Source: Chlorobaculum tepidum TLS | Lineage (GTDB): Bacteria > Bacteroidota > Chlorobiia > Chlorobiales > Chlorobiaceae | Length of the DNA: 64,000 bases | Direction: 5' to 3' | Assembly (NCBI RefSeq): GCF_000006985.1 | Contig: NC_002932.3 | Span: 1,227,109 to 1,291,108 of the forward strand | In this document: positions 35,733 to 45,915 of the stretch, piece after piece | How positions within the stretch are numbered: the first letter of the stretch is position 1 | Layout of the letters: each line of letters opens with the position of its first letter | The notes under the pieces: generated by a model | Databases searched by the model: none | What the model was told of the DNA's origin: nothing | Seen by the model: only the letters and a program-made list of their open reading frames with translations | Made by a program: the position numbers and the translations under genes

Positions 35733-36137
35733 ATGGACATCGCAAAGCTCCTTACGACATACAAACACATCGCCATTGTCGGCATTTCGGAAAAACCCGA
35801 CCGGGCAAGTCATGCCGTGGCGCGGTATCTGATCCATGCGGGCTATACCATCTATCCGGTCAATCCGACCCTTAGCTCCGTGCTCGGCCTCGAATGCTGG
35901 CCATCACTGTCAGACATCCCGGCCGAAAAGCGCGAACGGATCGAAATCGTCAATATTTTCCGCAAGCCGCAGGATGTACCGCCGGTCGTCGATGAAGCCA
36001 TCGCCATTGGCGCAAAAACGATCTGGATGCAACTCGGCATCACCAACGAAGCCGCCGCCGAAAAAGCCAGAAAAGCCGGACTCGACGTCGTGCAGAACCG
36101 CTGCATCAGCGTCGAACACATGCACCTTGTCTCCTGA
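35733..36137 (+). CDS. CoA-binding domain protein (YccU-like)
   Basis: The 134-residue Rossmann-like protein has AIVGISEKPDRAS with the glycine-rich turn, YTIYPVNP, a VNIFRKPQDVPPVVDEAI segment, WMQLGI and a C-terminal VVQNRCISVEH with the conserved Cys. This is the lone CoA-binding domain also found in succinyl-CoA synthetase alpha subunits. It has no catalytic partner in the window and no established function. ddl follows 31 nt later on the same strand. Confidence 0.85.
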   Translation: MDIAKLLTTYKHIAIVGISEKPDRASHAVARYLIHAGYTIYPVNPTLSSVLGLECWPSLSDIPAEKRERIEIVNIFRKPQDVPPVVDEAIAIGAKTIWMQLGITNEAAAEKARKAGLDVVQNRCISVEHMHLVS

Positions 36138-36168
36138 CCCTCATCCGTTCACCATCAGTACTATCGCT

Positions 36169-37263
36169 ATGTCAAAGCAAACCGTCGCCCTCTTCTTTGG
36201 GGGCAAGTCCGCCGAACACGAGATTTCGATCATCTCCGCACGATCCATCGCAGCGCAGATCGACCGGAACCGGTATGAACTTTCGCCGCTCTACATCGAC
36301 CGCGACGGCAAGTGGCACGCCAGCGAGTGCTCTCAGCAGGTACTCGATACCGACATCGCCGCTCTGCTGAGAAGCGGTACACCAGAGTCCGCCGGAAAAC
36401 GGCTCGATGAACTTACGGCAGCGGCTGCCGGAGAGTGCTTCGACTTCGGCTCGTTCCTCAAAAACACCGACGTGGCCTTCATCGCGCTGCACGGATCGTA
36501 CGGCGAGGACGGCAAGCTTCAGGGCTGCCTCGACACCTTCGGCATTCCCTACACCGGCTGCGGCCTGACGGCTTCGGCGCTGGCGATGGACAAGGTGCTC
36601 ACCAAGCTCTGCGCAATGAACGCGGGCATCGCAGTGGCGGAGTTCATGACCATCACAAGCTGCGCCTATATGGCCAATCCGCTCGAAACCATCGTGGAGA
36701 TCACGAAGCGCTTTGACTGGCCGCTCTTCGTCAAACCGGCCAGTCTCGGCTCGTCGGTCGGCATCTCGAAGGTGCGCAATGCCGAGGAGCTTGCCGCTGC
36801 GCTGGAAAACGCCTGCGGCCTCGACAGCAAGGCGCTCGTCGAAGCCGCCATTTCAGGCCGCGAAATCGAGGTGGCCGTACTCGGCAACAGCGATCCGTTG
36901 GCCTCCGAACCAGGTGAAATTATCCCCGGCAGTGACTTCTACAGCTACGAAGACAAGTACATCAAAAACGAAGCGAAAATTGTCATACCCGCCGATCTGC
37001 CGGAGGGAGTCGCCGAGGAAGTCCGAAAAGCTGCGCTGACCGTCTTCAAGGCGCTCGGATGCGAGGGAATGGCGAGGGTCGATTTCTTCGTCGAAAACGG
37101 TACGAACCGCGTCATTCTGAACGAAATCAACACGATACCCGGCTTTACCGACATCAGCATGTATCCGATGATGATGGCCGCCTCGGGCATCGGTTTTGCC
37201 GAACTGGTTGAAAAACTGCTGCTTTTGGCTTTGGAAAAGCGGTCAATAACACATAAAATCTGA
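36169..37263 (+). CDS. ddl: D-alanine--D-alanine ligase
   Basis: This ATP-grasp enzyme makes the D-Ala-D-Ala end of peptidoglycan precursors. The 364-residue protein starts MSKQTVALFFGGKSAEHEIS, has LHGSYGEDGKLQG, FVKPASLGSSVGISKV (ATP grasp loop), SYEDKYI (omega loop with Tyr) and ILNEINTIPGFTDISMYP near the end. The longer length (about 360) is that of the VanA/DdlA-like group. The start at 36169 is fixed by homology of the first strand; the open frame upstream overlaps the previous gene. Confidence 0.95.
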   Translation: MSKQTVALFFGGKSAEHEISIISARSIAAQIDRNRYELSPLYIDRDGKWHASECSQQVLDTDIAALLRSGTPESAGKRLDELTAAAAGECFDFGSFLKNTDVAFIALHGSYGEDGKLQGCLDTFGIPYTGCGLTASALAMDKVLTKLCAMNAGIAVAEFMTITSCAYMANPLETIVEITKRFDWPLFVKPASLGSSVGISKVRNAEELAAALENACGLDSKALVEAAISGREIEVAVLGNSDPLASEPGEIIPGSDFYSYEDKYIKNEAKIVIPADLPEGVAEEVRKAALTVFKALGCEGMARVDFFVENGTNRVILNEINTIPGFTDISMYPMMMAASGIGFAELVEKLLLLALEKRSITHKI

Positions 37264-37322
37264 ACTTACAGGATCGAAGCCTCTCCTGATTTCTCCCAAA
37301 CCAACCTGACTGAAAACCCGGT

Positions 37323-37898
37323 ATGACCAGTGACCCGCACCTCATATTTGCCGATGTGTCGCTGGACATCAAATGCGGTGCGTTCCAGTCGGCCCTCGAC
37401 AAGCTGAAAGAAGTGGAGCGATGGCTTCCAGAATCCTACATCTTTCATCTGCTTACCGCACGGGCAGCGCGAGGACTGAAACGGTATGAAGAGGCCATCG
37501 AACATCTCGGCCACTGCTGCCGCATCGCACCGGCAAACCAGGTCGCCTGGCGGGAGCTGATCGAGGTCAAGACGCTCCAGTCGCAAGCACCTGAACCGGC
37601 GCGGACACCGGCCATCGACGAAGTCGCCGTGGAGTTCGAGGAGCTCTCGAAAGCTCTCGCTGGATTCACTCCACCACGAGCCACCGAATGCTTCGAGCCA
37701 ACACCGATTGCCGAACAGAAGCAGCCATTCCCCGACGACGCATCGATTGCCGTTCCGACCGAGTCGCTGGCCAAGCTGTTCGTCAATCAGGGCGCGTACA
37801 AAAAGGCCATCCGGGTTTACACCTCCCTCATTCAGCTCAATCCGTCAAAGGCAGATCACTACCGGCAGTCCATCGACAAGGTGCTCGAAAAACTCTGA
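37323..37898 (+). CDS. tetratricopeptide-repeat-like protein, 191 aa
   Basis: The N-terminal half has two helical pairs resembling TPR units (GAFQSALDKLKEVERWLPES; LKRYEEAIEHLGHC). A Pro/Glu-rich linker follows, and a C-terminal TPR-like segment (LFVNQGAYKKAIRVYTSL, then LNPSKADHYRQSI). Such proteins act as binding scaffolds; no partner is indicated. There is no signal peptide. It lies between ddl and the efflux operon on the same strand with gaps of 59 and 121 nt. Confidence 0.7.
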   Translation: MTSDPHLIFADVSLDIKCGAFQSALDKLKEVERWLPESYIFHLLTARAARGLKRYEEAIEHLGHCCRIAPANQVAWRELIEVKTLQSQAPEPARTPAIDEVAVEFEELSKALAGFTPPRATECFEPTPIAEQKQPFPDDASIAVPTESLAKLFVNQGAYKKAIRVYTSLIQLNPSKADHYRQSIDKVLEKL

Positions 37899-38019
37899 CC
37901 GGCCAACCAGCTACCCGCCGCTCGACATGAATCTGTGTGGTTTGCCCGGCCATTGCGTATATTCATGGCCAGATGCTGCATCGATGCCGTAAAACCGAGG
38001 TCAAACCCCAAGCCATCGA

Positions 38020-39441
38020 ATGGTGAAAAAAAGCGTTTTCATTGGTATTCTTCTCCTCATCCTGCCAGCCCTGACCATCCACGCAGAAAGTCAGCCGGCG
38101 AGAACCCTTTCACTGCACGAGTGCATCACGATTGCGCTCAACAACGCCTCCGACGTTAAAAAAGCTGAAAACGCCCGGCATCTTAGCGGTGTCGATCTTC
38201 TGAGAAGGTATGGCAACTTCCTGCCAAAAGTCACCTCCTCGGCCAGTTATGTACCCCGTTCGGTCAACCGCTCATACACATCATACTCACCGCTGTACGG
38301 CGCCGGGTCGGACACAGCGATCAACATGACCTCCCGCACTTCGACCGTCGATATGAGCCTGACGGCATCGCTCAACCTCTTCAACGGCCTGAGCGACTAC
38401 GCAGCCCTGCAAGCGGCGCTCGACCGCAAAAAGGCCGCGGGGTTCACGCTTCAGCGCGCAAAAGAGACCATCGCTTACGACGTGACACAGCACTACTATC
38501 AGGTGCTGCTGGACAAGGAACTGCTCGATATCGCGCGGGAAAATCTCAAGACATCGCGCGATTTGCTGACCCTGACCGAGCGGCAGTTCAACATCGGCCT
38601 CAAGTCCATCACCGACCTCTACCAGCAGCAGGCGGAAGCGAGCAACAGCAACCTCGCCGTCATCAACGCCGAAAACCAGCTCCGTCGAAGCAAGCTCGAA
38701 CTCGTCCGGCGCCTGCGCATCGATCCGGCTGAAGAGATCGCGCTCGAACCGGTGGACACCGCGGCAATCGAAAAGCTCTCGCCCGAGGTGGACATTGCGG
38801 CGCTTTCGGCAGCAAGCCTCCAGCAGCGGGCTGACCTCAAGGCGCAGGGCCTCGAACGCGACGCAGCGCGGCAGGATGTCCGGCAGGTTGCAGGCTCGCG
38901 GCTGCCAAGGCTTGACCTCGCCTTCACCATGAGCAGTGGCGCGATCGACTCCTACAAAACCACCATGCTGGGCCAGACCTACGACTACGCCTATCCGTCC
39001 GTCAGCAAGCAGCTCAAAAACGGCATCGACCACGCCGTTTCGCTTAACCTTTCGTGGACGATCTTCGACGGCTTCTCGACGCGCTACAATGTCGAGTCGG
39101 CAAAGGTGGTCAGCCGGAACAGGCAGCTCGATTACGAGGAGCTGAAAGATGGCATCGAAATCGACCTGAAGCAGGTCGCCGGTGACTACCAGGCAGCCTT
39201 CACCCGAATCGAGTCGGCAAAAAAGAGCCTGAAGGCTTCGGAATCGGCGGCTCAGGGCATCACTCGCAAATACGATCTCGGTGCCTCGAACTTTGTCGAA
39301 CTCAGCTCGGCGAGGGCGGCGCTTTTCAGCGCCCGCTCGACCCTGACGCAGGCGATTTACAACCTCGCGCTGCAAAAGGCGCTGCTCGATTACACCAGTG
39401 GCGTCGGCATCGAAGAGGTCAGCAACGCATCATCTCACTGA
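38020..39441 (+). CDS. TolC-family outer-membrane efflux protein
   Basis: The 473-residue protein has a signal peptide (MVKKSVFIGILLLILPALTI) and two long alpha-helical repeats. It contains the family pattern SLHECITIALNNASDVKKA near the start, an NLFNGLSDYAAL strand, and the matching WTIFDGFSTRYN strand in the second half. TolC proteins trimerise as an outer-membrane channel-tunnel for tripartite export. It is the first of five genes on one strand (gaps of 3 nt or overlaps), the rest being adaptor, ATPase and two permeases. Confidence 0.9.
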   Translation: MVKKSVFIGILLLILPALTIHAESQPARTLSLHECITIALNNASDVKKAENARHLSGVDLLRRYGNFLPKVTSSASYVPRSVNRSYTSYSPLYGAGSDTAINMTSRTSTVDMSLTASLNLFNGLSDYAALQAALDRKKAAGFTLQRAKETIAYDVTQHYYQVLLDKELLDIARENLKTSRDLLTLTERQFNIGLKSITDLYQQQAEASNSNLAVINAENQLRRSKLELVRRLRIDPAEEIALEPVDTAAIEKLSPEVDIAALSAASLQQRADLKAQGLERDAARQDVRQVAGSRLPRLDLAFTMSSGAIDSYKTTMLGQTYDYAYPSVSKQLKNGIDHAVSLNLSWTIFDGFSTRYNVESAKVVSRNRQLDYEELKDGIEIDLKQVAGDYQAAFTRIESAKKSLKASESAAQGITRKYDLGASNFVELSSARAALFSARSTLTQAIYNLALQKALLDYTSGVGIEEVSNASSH

Positions 39442-39444
39442 TTT

Positions 39445-40713
39445 ATGGCTAACACCAAACGCTCCGGAAAACTCCGCAACATCTTCATCATCGGCGGCGC
39501 GCTCTTCGCCATCGGAGTCGCAGCGCTCATCTGGCTGAACACGCGCGAAAAAGCGGTCGAGGTGACCACCGAAAAGGTGTTCCGCAAGGAGGTGGTGCAC
39601 ACCGTTACTGCAACCGGCAAGATTCAGCCTGAAACCGAAGTAGCCATGTCTCCCGACGTCTCCGGCGAGATCATCGAGCTGCCGGTCGTGGAGGGGCAGG
39701 AGGTGAAAGCCGGGCAACTGCTCTTCCGGATCCAGCCCGACATCTACGTCAACCAGGTCAAGCAGAGCCGGGCGCAGCTCAATCTGTCGAAGGCGCAAAG
39801 CATGGAGGCCAAAGCACGGATGCTTAAGGCGGAGGACGATTTTCGCAAAGCAGACATTTTGTATAAAGACAAGCTCATTTCCCAAACCGACTGGCTCTCG
39901 GCGAAAACCAACGCCGAAACGAGCCGTGCAGCCTGGAAAGCAGCCCGATATTCCATCGACCAGAACCAGAGCCTGCTCGACCAGAACGAAGAGCGCCTTA
40001 CCAAAACCGTGGTGCGTTCGCCCATCAACGGCACGATCATTTCGCTAAGTAGCAAACCAGGCGAGCGCGTTGTCGGCACCGGCCAGTTCCCCGGCACCGA
40101 GGTGCTCAAGATCGCCAATCTGGACAACATGCTGCTCAAGGTCGAGGTGAACGAGAACGACATCGTGAACGTGCAGGTCGGCAACCCAGTCACCGTAACG
40201 GTCGATGCGTTCGGCGACCGCACCTTCAAAGGTGAGGTGAGCGAAATCGCCAATTCTGCCAAAACTCAGGCCGCGAACACGCAGGAGGAGGCAACCAACT
40301 TCGAGGTCAAGATCAAAATCCTCAACCACCAGCGCCTGCTCAAACCCGGCATGAGCGGCACGGCAAATATCGAAACCCAGCGAGTGCCGAACGCGCTGGT
40401 AGTGCCGATCCAGAGCGTCACCATGCGAACGGCGGGCGGCAAAAAAGCGGCAACGCCAACCGATTCCACAAGCAACAACAAGGTCGTGCAGCTCAACCAG
40501 AATCATCGCCTTACCGATGAAACCGAAGGCGTGTTCGTCGTCGAAGGCGACCATGTGCGCTTCAGAAAGGTCAAAACCGGCACGACCGACAACACCCATA
40601 TTATTATCCTCGAAGGAGTGAAAGAGGGCGAAGAGGTCGTGTCGGGCAGTTACGGCGCCATCAGCCGCGAATTGCAGGACGGTAGCACCGTGAAGCTTCA
40701 GAAGAAACGATGA
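39445..40713 (+). CDS. periplasmic adaptor (MacA/HlyD-type membrane fusion protein)
   Basis: The 422-residue protein has one N-terminal transmembrane anchor ([19 protein letters not shown]), a lipoyl/barrel-sandwich half-motif [24 protein letters not shown], a coiled-coil hairpin from about residue 105 to 190, the second lipoyl half [13 protein letters not shown], and a beta-barrel domain with [11 protein letters not shown]. It links the inner-membrane transporter to TolC. It begins 3 nt after the TolC gene and overlaps the ATPase gene by ATGA. Confidence 0.92.
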   Translation: MANTKRSGKLRNIFIIGGALFAIGVAALIWLNTREKAVEVTTEKVFRKEVVHTVTATGKIQPETEVAMSPDVSGEIIELPVVEGQEVKAGQLLFRIQPDIYVNQVKQSRAQLNLSKAQSMEAKARMLKAEDDFRKADILYKDKLISQTDWLSAKTNAETSRAAWKAARYSIDQNQSLLDQNEERLTKTVVRSPINGTIISLSSKPGERVVGTGQFPGTEVLKIANLDNMLLKVEVNENDIVNVQVGNPVTVTVDAFGDRTFKGEVSEIANSAKTQAANTQEEATNFEVKIKILNHQRLLKPGMSGTANIETQRVPNALVVPIQSVTMRTAGGKKAATPTDSTSNNKVVQLNQNHRLTDETEGVFVVEGDHVRFRKVKTGTTDNTHIIILEGVKEGEEVVSGSYGAISRELQDGSTVKLQKKR

Positions 40714-41402
40714 GCAAGCAGCCGTACATCATCCGGATCAGCAACCTCTGCCGGTATTACACCATGGGCGACCAGACGGTCAAGGCGCTCGACGACATTA
40801 ACCTCGATTTTCGCAGGAACGACTACGCGGCCATCATGGGGCCATCGGGCAGCGGCAAATCGACCCTGATGAACATTCTCGGCTGCCTCGACACACCGAC
40901 GTCGGGACGCTACGAGCTGAACGGCCAGCATGTGGCTGACATGGACGACGACGAGCTGGCCCGCATCCGCAACCGCGAGATCGGCTTTGTCTTCCAGACC
41001 TTCAACCTGCTGCCGCGCCTCAACTGCCTGCGCAATGTCGAACTGCCGCTGGTCTATGCCGGAGTCGAGCCGGAGGAGCGGCTCGAACGGGCGCGGCAGG
41101 CACTCGAACAGGTTGGTCTCGTCGACCGCATCGACCACAAGCCCGGCGAACTCTCGGGCGGGCAGACGCAGCGCGTGGCTATCGCGCGGGCGCTGGTGAA
41201 TCACCCGTCGATCATCCTGGCCGACGAGCCGACCGGCAACCTCGATACGGCCACGAGCCACGACATCATGGAGATTTTCAGCAAACTCTCCGACGCGGGC
41301 AACACCATCATCCTCATCACCCACGAAGAGGACATCGCCCGCTTCACCCGCCGCATCATCCGCCTGCGAGACGGCAGAATCGAAAGCGACTCGGCGCCAT
41401 GA
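40710..41402 (+). CDS. MacB-type ABC transporter ATP-binding protein
   Basis: The 230-residue ATPase has Walker A GPSGSGKS (about residues 44-51), Q-loop FQTFNLLP, signature LSGGQTQR (Gln-Thr rather than the common Gln-Gln), Walker [12 protein letters not shown] and H-loop THEED. The LolD/MacB/FtsE-like sequence matches partners of FtsX-type permeases. In E. coli MacB the ATPase and permease are one chain; here they are separate. It overlaps both neighbours by 4 nt. Confidence 0.95.
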   Translation: MSKQPYIIRISNLCRYYTMGDQTVKALDDINLDFRRNDYAAIMGPSGSGKSTLMNILGCLDTPTSGRYELNGQHVADMDDDELARIRNREIGFVFQTFNLLPRLNCLRNVELPLVYAGVEPEERLERARQALEQVGLVDRIDHKPGELSGGQTQRVAIARALVNHPSIILADEPTGNLDTATSHDIMEIFSKLSDAGNTIILITHEEDIARFTRRIIRLRDGRIESDSAP

Positions 41403-42664
41403 ACAGCACTCTGCGGCAGTTCCGGTACGAAACGGTCGAAAGCCTGAATATCGCCGTGTACCAAATCAGGGCCAACAAGATCCGGTCATTCCTGACGGCG
41501 CTTGGCGTCATCATCGGCATCGTGGCGATCACCATGATGGGCACGGCGATCAACGGCATCGATATCGGTTTTGACCGGAGCCTCGCCATGCTTGGCTACG
41601 ATGTGATCTACGTGCAGAAGGGATCGTGGAGCACGATGGGCTCGTGGTGGCGCTACCGCAACCGGCCTGATATCGAAACCCGGTATGCCACCGAGATCAA
41701 CCGGATCATCGCAGGCAAAACGCTCTCCGAGCTGATCGTGGCCGTACCGCAAATGTCCACCATCCAGGCTTCCGCCCGTTACCGTGACCGCGAGATTCTG
41801 CAAATCTTCGCGCTCGGCACCAACCAGGACTACCCGCTCACCGCTTCGGGAGACCTGTCGGCGGGGCGCTTTTTCACAGCGCAGGAGTCGGCGGCAGGCG
41901 ACGCTGTCGCGGTCATCGGCAACGACATCGCTACCGGCCTCTTCCCCGACGGACGGGCAGTCGGCAAGTCGATCCGACTGAGAAATCACAATGTGCGCGT
42001 GGTGGGCGTCTTCAAAAAGCAGGGCAAATTCCTCGGACTGTTCAGTTTCGACAACCAGCTCATCATGCCGCTCGGCGCGTTCACGAAGGTGTACGGAAAA
42101 ACCTCGATGGTGACAATCAGGGTCAAGGTCAGGGATGAAAAACGGATTCCGGAGGCCAAGGAGGAGCTGACCGGACTGATGCGGCGCATCCGGAGGCTGC
42201 CGCCGGGCAAGGCGGACGACTTCGGCATCAACGAGCAGCAGGCGTTCAAAAGCCAGCTCGATCCGATCAAGAACGGCATCGCCGTTGCGGGCATCTTCAT
42301 CACCGGAATGTCGCTGTTTGTTGGAGCCATCGGCATCATGAACATCACCTTCGTGAGCGTCAAGGAGCGCACCCGCGAAATCGGCCTGCGCAAGGCGCTC
42401 GGCGCACGACGGCGCACGATTCTGTTGCAGTTTCTCATCGAATCGGTGATGATCTGCCTTGTCGGCGGCGTGATTGGCCTCGTCACGGCGCTGTCGATCA
42501 CCGTGCTGATTCAGAATCTGCTACCCGATTTCCCGGTCAGCTTCTCACCGATGCTCGTCCTGGCGAGCCTCGTGGTGTCGGTGGCAACCGGTATCATCTC
42601 CGGCCTCGCTCCGGCGATTTCGGCATCGAGGCTCGATCCGGCCGTTTCACTCAGGTACGAATAG
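41399..42664 (+). CDS. FtsX/MacB-type ABC permease, first copy
   Basis: The 421-residue permease has a cytoplasmic N-terminus, first TM at about residues 36-60 ([18 protein letters not shown]), a large periplasmic MacB core domain, and three C-terminal TMs. It contains the FtsX hallmark [26 protein letters not shown]. It overlaps the ATPase gene by 4 nt and is followed 2 nt later by a second, divergent copy, so the pump probably contains a permease heterodimer. The substrate is unknown. Confidence 0.92.
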   Translation: MNSTLRQFRYETVESLNIAVYQIRANKIRSFLTALGVIIGIVAITMMGTAINGIDIGFDRSLAMLGYDVIYVQKGSWSTMGSWWRYRNRPDIETRYATEINRIIAGKTLSELIVAVPQMSTIQASARYRDREILQIFALGTNQDYPLTASGDLSAGRFFTAQESAAGDAVAVIGNDIATGLFPDGRAVGKSIRLRNHNVRVVGVFKKQGKFLGLFSFDNQLIMPLGAFTKVYGKTSMVTIRVKVRDEKRIPEAKEELTGLMRRIRRLPPGKADDFGINEQQAFKSQLDPIKNGIAVAGIFITGMSLFVGAIGIMNITFVSVKERTREIGLRKALGARRRTILLQFLIESVMICLVGGVIGLVTALSITVLIQNLLPDFPVSFSPMLVLASLVVSVATGIISGLAPAISASRLDPAVSLRYE

Positions 42665-42666
42665 CC

Positions 42667-43911
42667 ATGACGCTCCCGATCCGTGAAACCGTGATACAAG
42701 CCGCAACATCGCTGGCAGTCAACAAGCTTCGTTCAGCCTTGACCACGCTCGGCGTGGCGGTAGGCGTTTTCTCCATCATCGCAGTCATGACGGCGCTTGA
42801 CGCGGTTGACCGCTCGATTGCCTCTGGCCTGTCGAGCCTCGGCGCGAACACCTTTCAGATCCAGAAAAATCCGGCCACGGTGTTCGGCGAAGGCCACAAC
42901 CGGAATCTGTACGCCAACCGCAAGGACATCACCTGGCAGGAGGCGCAGCTCTTTAAAAAATACATGGGCCAGAGCGCGCGCAACATTGGATTGATCATCA
43001 CGAGCCAGGCTGCGCAGGCCAGTTACGGCAACGAAATCACCAATCCCGACGTCACGCTGACCGGAGGCGACGAAAGCTTCGCTCCGGCCAATGGCTTTGA
43101 TGTCATCGAGGGCAGGAACCTGAACGACGGCGACCTCCGTTATGCCTCCGACACCGCCGTTATCGGCAGCGATGTCGCCGCGTACCTTTTCCAGCAGGGA
43201 CAGAATCCGGTTGGCAAACAGATCAGGGTCAATGGCAAGGCCTACACGGTCATCGGCGTGTTCAGCAAAAAAGGGCCGGCGTTCGGTCAGAGCCAGGACA
43301 ACTTCGTGCTCATCCCGATCACCCGCTTCCTCGAAGAGGTCAATCAGGAATCCAGCATAGCCATCAGCGTTGAGGCCACCTCACAGAAAACCTACCAGCA
43401 AACCATCGATCAGGCCATCGGCGCAATGCGGCTGGCGCGGGGGCTGACGGTGAAAATGCCGAACGATTTCGAGATCAGAACCAATGAATCGCTGGTCGAT
43501 TCGTTCCGCGACATCCAGCGAATCGTCAGCATCGGAGCATTTATCATCAGCTTTATGGCGCTGTTGACCGCCGGCGTGGGCATCATGAACATCATGCTGG
43601 TCAGTGTGACGGAGCGAACACGGGAGATCGGCATCCGCATGTCGGTCGGCGCGCCGCGGCGCTCGATTTTGCAGCAGTTCCTGCTCGAAGCGCTGCTGCT
43701 CTCGATCGGCGGCGGCGTCCTCGGCATCGTGGCCGGAGCAGCGGCAGGCAACCTGGTGGCGGTCAAATTCAACCTGCCGGTGATGTTTCCGTGGCTGTGG
43801 GTCGTCGTGTCGCTGACAGTATGCTCGGTCATCGGCATCTCGTTCGGACTTTTCCCGGCCTGGAAAGCCTCCAGCCTTGACCCGGTCACTGCACTCCGCG
43901 CTTCGAGGTAA
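42667..43911 (+). CDS. FtsX/MacB-type ABC permease, second copy
   Basis: The 414-residue permease has the same fold as its upstream neighbour: TM1 near residues 20-42 (LTTLGVAVGVFSIIAVMTAL), a MacB periplasmic core, and three C-terminal TMs with VGIMNIMLVSVTERTREIGIRMSVGA. Sequence divergence from the first copy suggests specialised halves rather than a recent duplication. It ends the efflux operon, and the next gene converges 9 nt downstream. Confidence 0.92.
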   Translation: MTLPIRETVIQAATSLAVNKLRSALTTLGVAVGVFSIIAVMTALDAVDRSIASGLSSLGANTFQIQKNPATVFGEGHNRNLYANRKDITWQEAQLFKKYMGQSARNIGLIITSQAAQASYGNEITNPDVTLTGGDESFAPANGFDVIEGRNLNDGDLRYASDTAVIGSDVAAYLFQQGQNPVGKQIRVNGKAYTVIGVFSKKGPAFGQSQDNFVLIPITRFLEEVNQESSIAISVEATSQKTYQQTIDQAIGAMRLARGLTVKMPNDFEIRTNESLVDSFRDIQRIVSIGAFIISFMALLTAGVGIMNIMLVSVTERTREIGIRMSVGAPRRSILQQFLLEALLLSIGGGVLGIVAGAAAGNLVAVKFNLPVMFPWLWVVVSLTVCSVIGISFGLFPAWKASSLDPVTALRASR

Positions 43912-43920
43912 ATGAGCAGC

Positions 43921-44748
43921 TCACTGCTCACAGGCAGCCATTTTCTGCAACGCGTTTCTGGTCGGGCACGGCGCGCTCATCTGTCGCTCTGCCGCCTGCC
44001 ATGAGGGGATGACGCTCTGTTCGACCCAACGCCACCGGTCGTCGGGATTGGCCACGCTTTTCAGGCCCGTAAGTGTTTCGAGATAACCGTAAAACAAGCT
44101 GAAGGAGGTACGGAAACGAGAGTCGGGAAACAGCGCTCCTGAAAAATCGAGCTCGCTGCCGAACGAAGCCATAATGCGCCCGCCGACGCTCAGCGTGTCA
44201 AATATCGGCTGAAGCACATCGACCTGCTCGTGACGAAGCAGGCAGATATTGCCCTCCCAGATCAATCGCTCCCCCGCCGGGCTGCCGGCATCCCGGCGAC
44301 ACAGTGCGCGCCCCCGATCGATCATACCGAACCCCTTCACCAGCAAAGTATCCTCGGGCTCGGAAGCGCACGCTTCCAGCTCGGCCATCCCGCCACCGAC
44401 ATAAGCAGCGTGCGCCCAGGCGATATCACGGTAAATGTTGTTGTTGCCCCGGCGAATCTGTTCGAAATCGGCACGCATGAACCAGTCCACACCGAAACGG
44501 TGGAGTGCCAGCAAGGGATTGCCGGAACCGTCTCGCTCTGGCGCGGTCATGAGATCGGCAGCCATAATGGCCAAGCCGACCTGCCGGGAAGCAAAGGCCG
44601 CCATACCGGCCCATTTCAGGGTTCCAGGATTTTCGAGATACCAGCCTGCATAGCGAGCGGTAATCATGCGGTTACGGTCGACATACCGCTCTTCCGGCGG
44701 CAAAACCGACTCGGCGGTCTCTTGCCACTCCTCTTTACTTCGCAACAT
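43921..44748 (-). CDS. conserved hypothetical protein, 275 aa
   Basis: The protein starts MLRSKEEWQETAESVLPPEERYV. It is helical, has many aromatic residues, and has no signal peptide or clear membrane segment. Motif-like stretches include AHAAYVGGG, WEGNICLLRHEQVDVLQP and a WRWVEQSVIPSWQ segment. I do not recognise the family with confidence. It is a single gene, convergent with the efflux operon. Codon use matches the neighbours. Confidence 0.65.
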   Translation of the reverse strand: MLRSKEEWQETAESVLPPEERYVDRNRMITARYAGWYLENPGTLKWAGMAAFASRQVGLAIMAADLMTAPERDGSGNPLLALHRFGVDWFMRADFEQIRRGNNNIYRDIAWAHAAYVGGGMAELEACASEPEDTLLVKGFGMIDRGRALCRRDAGSPAGERLIWEGNICLLRHEQVDVLQPIFDTLSVGGRIMASFGSELDFSGALFPDSRFRTSFSLFYGYLETLTGLKSVANPDDRWRWVEQSVIPSWQAAERQMSAPCPTRNALQKMAACEQ

Positions 44749-45048
44749 AGATATTTGTCGTGAAATGGGTTACAACTCCAACTCACCGTTATCGTGTTTC
44801 GCAAGGAGTCCCCAAAAACGATGCCATCACCGGATTTGAGGAGAACATGAACAGATGAGCCAATCCTGTACTGACAACCCCGGATTCCGGCAAATAATTT
44901 TCCCCCTTTTCGGCATTGAGGGAACCCTTCATACGAAGAATAGCATTACTTTTCATAAATTTGCTCAAGAGACGCATCTGGTCATTCAGTATCGGTTGCG
45001 GCTAATCTGATAGCAATAGCACATGATATTTTTTTTGAACCCCAAACC
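44749..45048. other. intergenic region upstream of the OmpA-family gene, nothing identified
   Basis: About 300 nt between divergent genes. A short minus-strand open frame (44789-44977) has no protein-like features. It probably holds the promoters of both flanking genes; no clear -35/-10 pair could be fixed. Confidence 0.4.
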
Positions 45049-45747
45049 ATGATGACAATGAAAACGATCAAGAAATTCTCGAAACCGGCGGCCTTGCTCC
45101 TCCTTGCTTCGACAGCTACTGTCACCACCGGCTGCCAGTCCACGACAAACGCCGGGCGCGGTGCCGGGTACGGTGCGGCAGCCGGCGGCTTGATCGGCGG
45201 CATTATCGGCAGCAACAACGGCAGCTGGGTTCAGGGAGCGCTGATCGGCGCTGCCATCGGCGGCGCGGCTGGCGCGGTCATCGGCGACTACATGGACAAG
45301 CAGGCCGACGAAATTCGCCAGGAGGTTCAGGGAGCGAAGGTCGAGCGAGTCGGCGAAGGCATCCGCGTGGTTTTCGATACCGGCCTGCTCTTCTCGACCG
45401 ACTCGGCAACCCTCAACGCCAACAGCCGTTACAACATCGAGAAACTTGCAAGAATCCTGAACCGCTACAACGATACTAACGTGGTCATTGAAGGGCATAC
45501 CGACAATACCGGCACAGAAGCCTCGAACCAGATTCTTTCCGAACGACGCGCCGAATCGGTTGCGACGCTTCTGAGAACCTATGGCGTCTCTGGCCGCCGT
45601 CTCACTGCAATCGGATACGGCGAAACCCGACCGGTAGCCACCAATGAAACCGAGGCAGGCAGACGCCTGAACCGCCGCGTCGAAGTACTGATTTACGCCA
45701 ACGACGCTCTGAAGCGACAAGCCCAGGCCGGAGAACTAAAGCTTTGA
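45049..45747 (+). CDS. OmpA-family lipoprotein with glycine-zipper segment
   Basis: The 232-residue protein has a lipoprotein signal with Cys29 (VTTGC) and a Gly/Ala-rich zipper (about residues 35-85) with repeated GAAIGGAAG. A C-terminal OmpA domain (about 110-225) contains VVIEGHTDNTGTEASN, LSERRAESV and GYGETRPVA...GRRLNRRVEV, the peptidoglycan-binding pattern. It probably tethers the outer membrane to peptidoglycan, like YfiB/Pal-type proteins. The start could be 45049 or ATG 45058. A long hairpin terminator follows. Confidence 0.88.
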   Translation: MMTMKTIKKFSKPAALLLLASTATVTTGCQSTTNAGRGAGYGAAAGGLIGGIIGSNNGSWVQGALIGAAIGGAAGAVIGDYMDKQADEIRQEVQGAKVERVGEGIRVVFDTGLLFSTDSATLNANSRYNIEKLARILNRYNDTNVVIEGHTDNTGTEASNQILSERRAESVATLLRTYGVSGRRLTAIGYGETRPVATNETEAGRRLNRRVEVLIYANDALKRQAQAGELKL

Positions 45748-45799
45748 TTGTCTTGGTTCAAACCAAGGTTTGCCAAAACTAAAAAAATGCTTATTTTTA

Positions 45800-45853
45800 G
45801 CCCGTCCGGCTTGCTCAGAGATGCGTCTGAGTCATGCCCGACGGGCAGTTTTC
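45800..45853 (+). terminator. long hairpin terminator after the OmpA-family gene
   Basis: GCCCGTC (45800-45806) pairs with GACGGGC (45840-45846), and the stem continues inward through GGC/GCC and CTCAGA/TCTGAG with small mismatches. AGTTTTCTTCC follows. Confidence 0.8.
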
Positions 45854-45915
45854 TTCCTTGCATTGCCTGAGGAAACCTGCATTAAGGGGTCTTGATCACC
45901 AGCACGCCACCTGCC

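Noticed and set aside
38287..39375. 362-codon open frame antisense to the TolC-family gene
   Set aside because: The sense strand has a signal peptide and TolC repeats. The antisense product is Arg/Val-rich noise.
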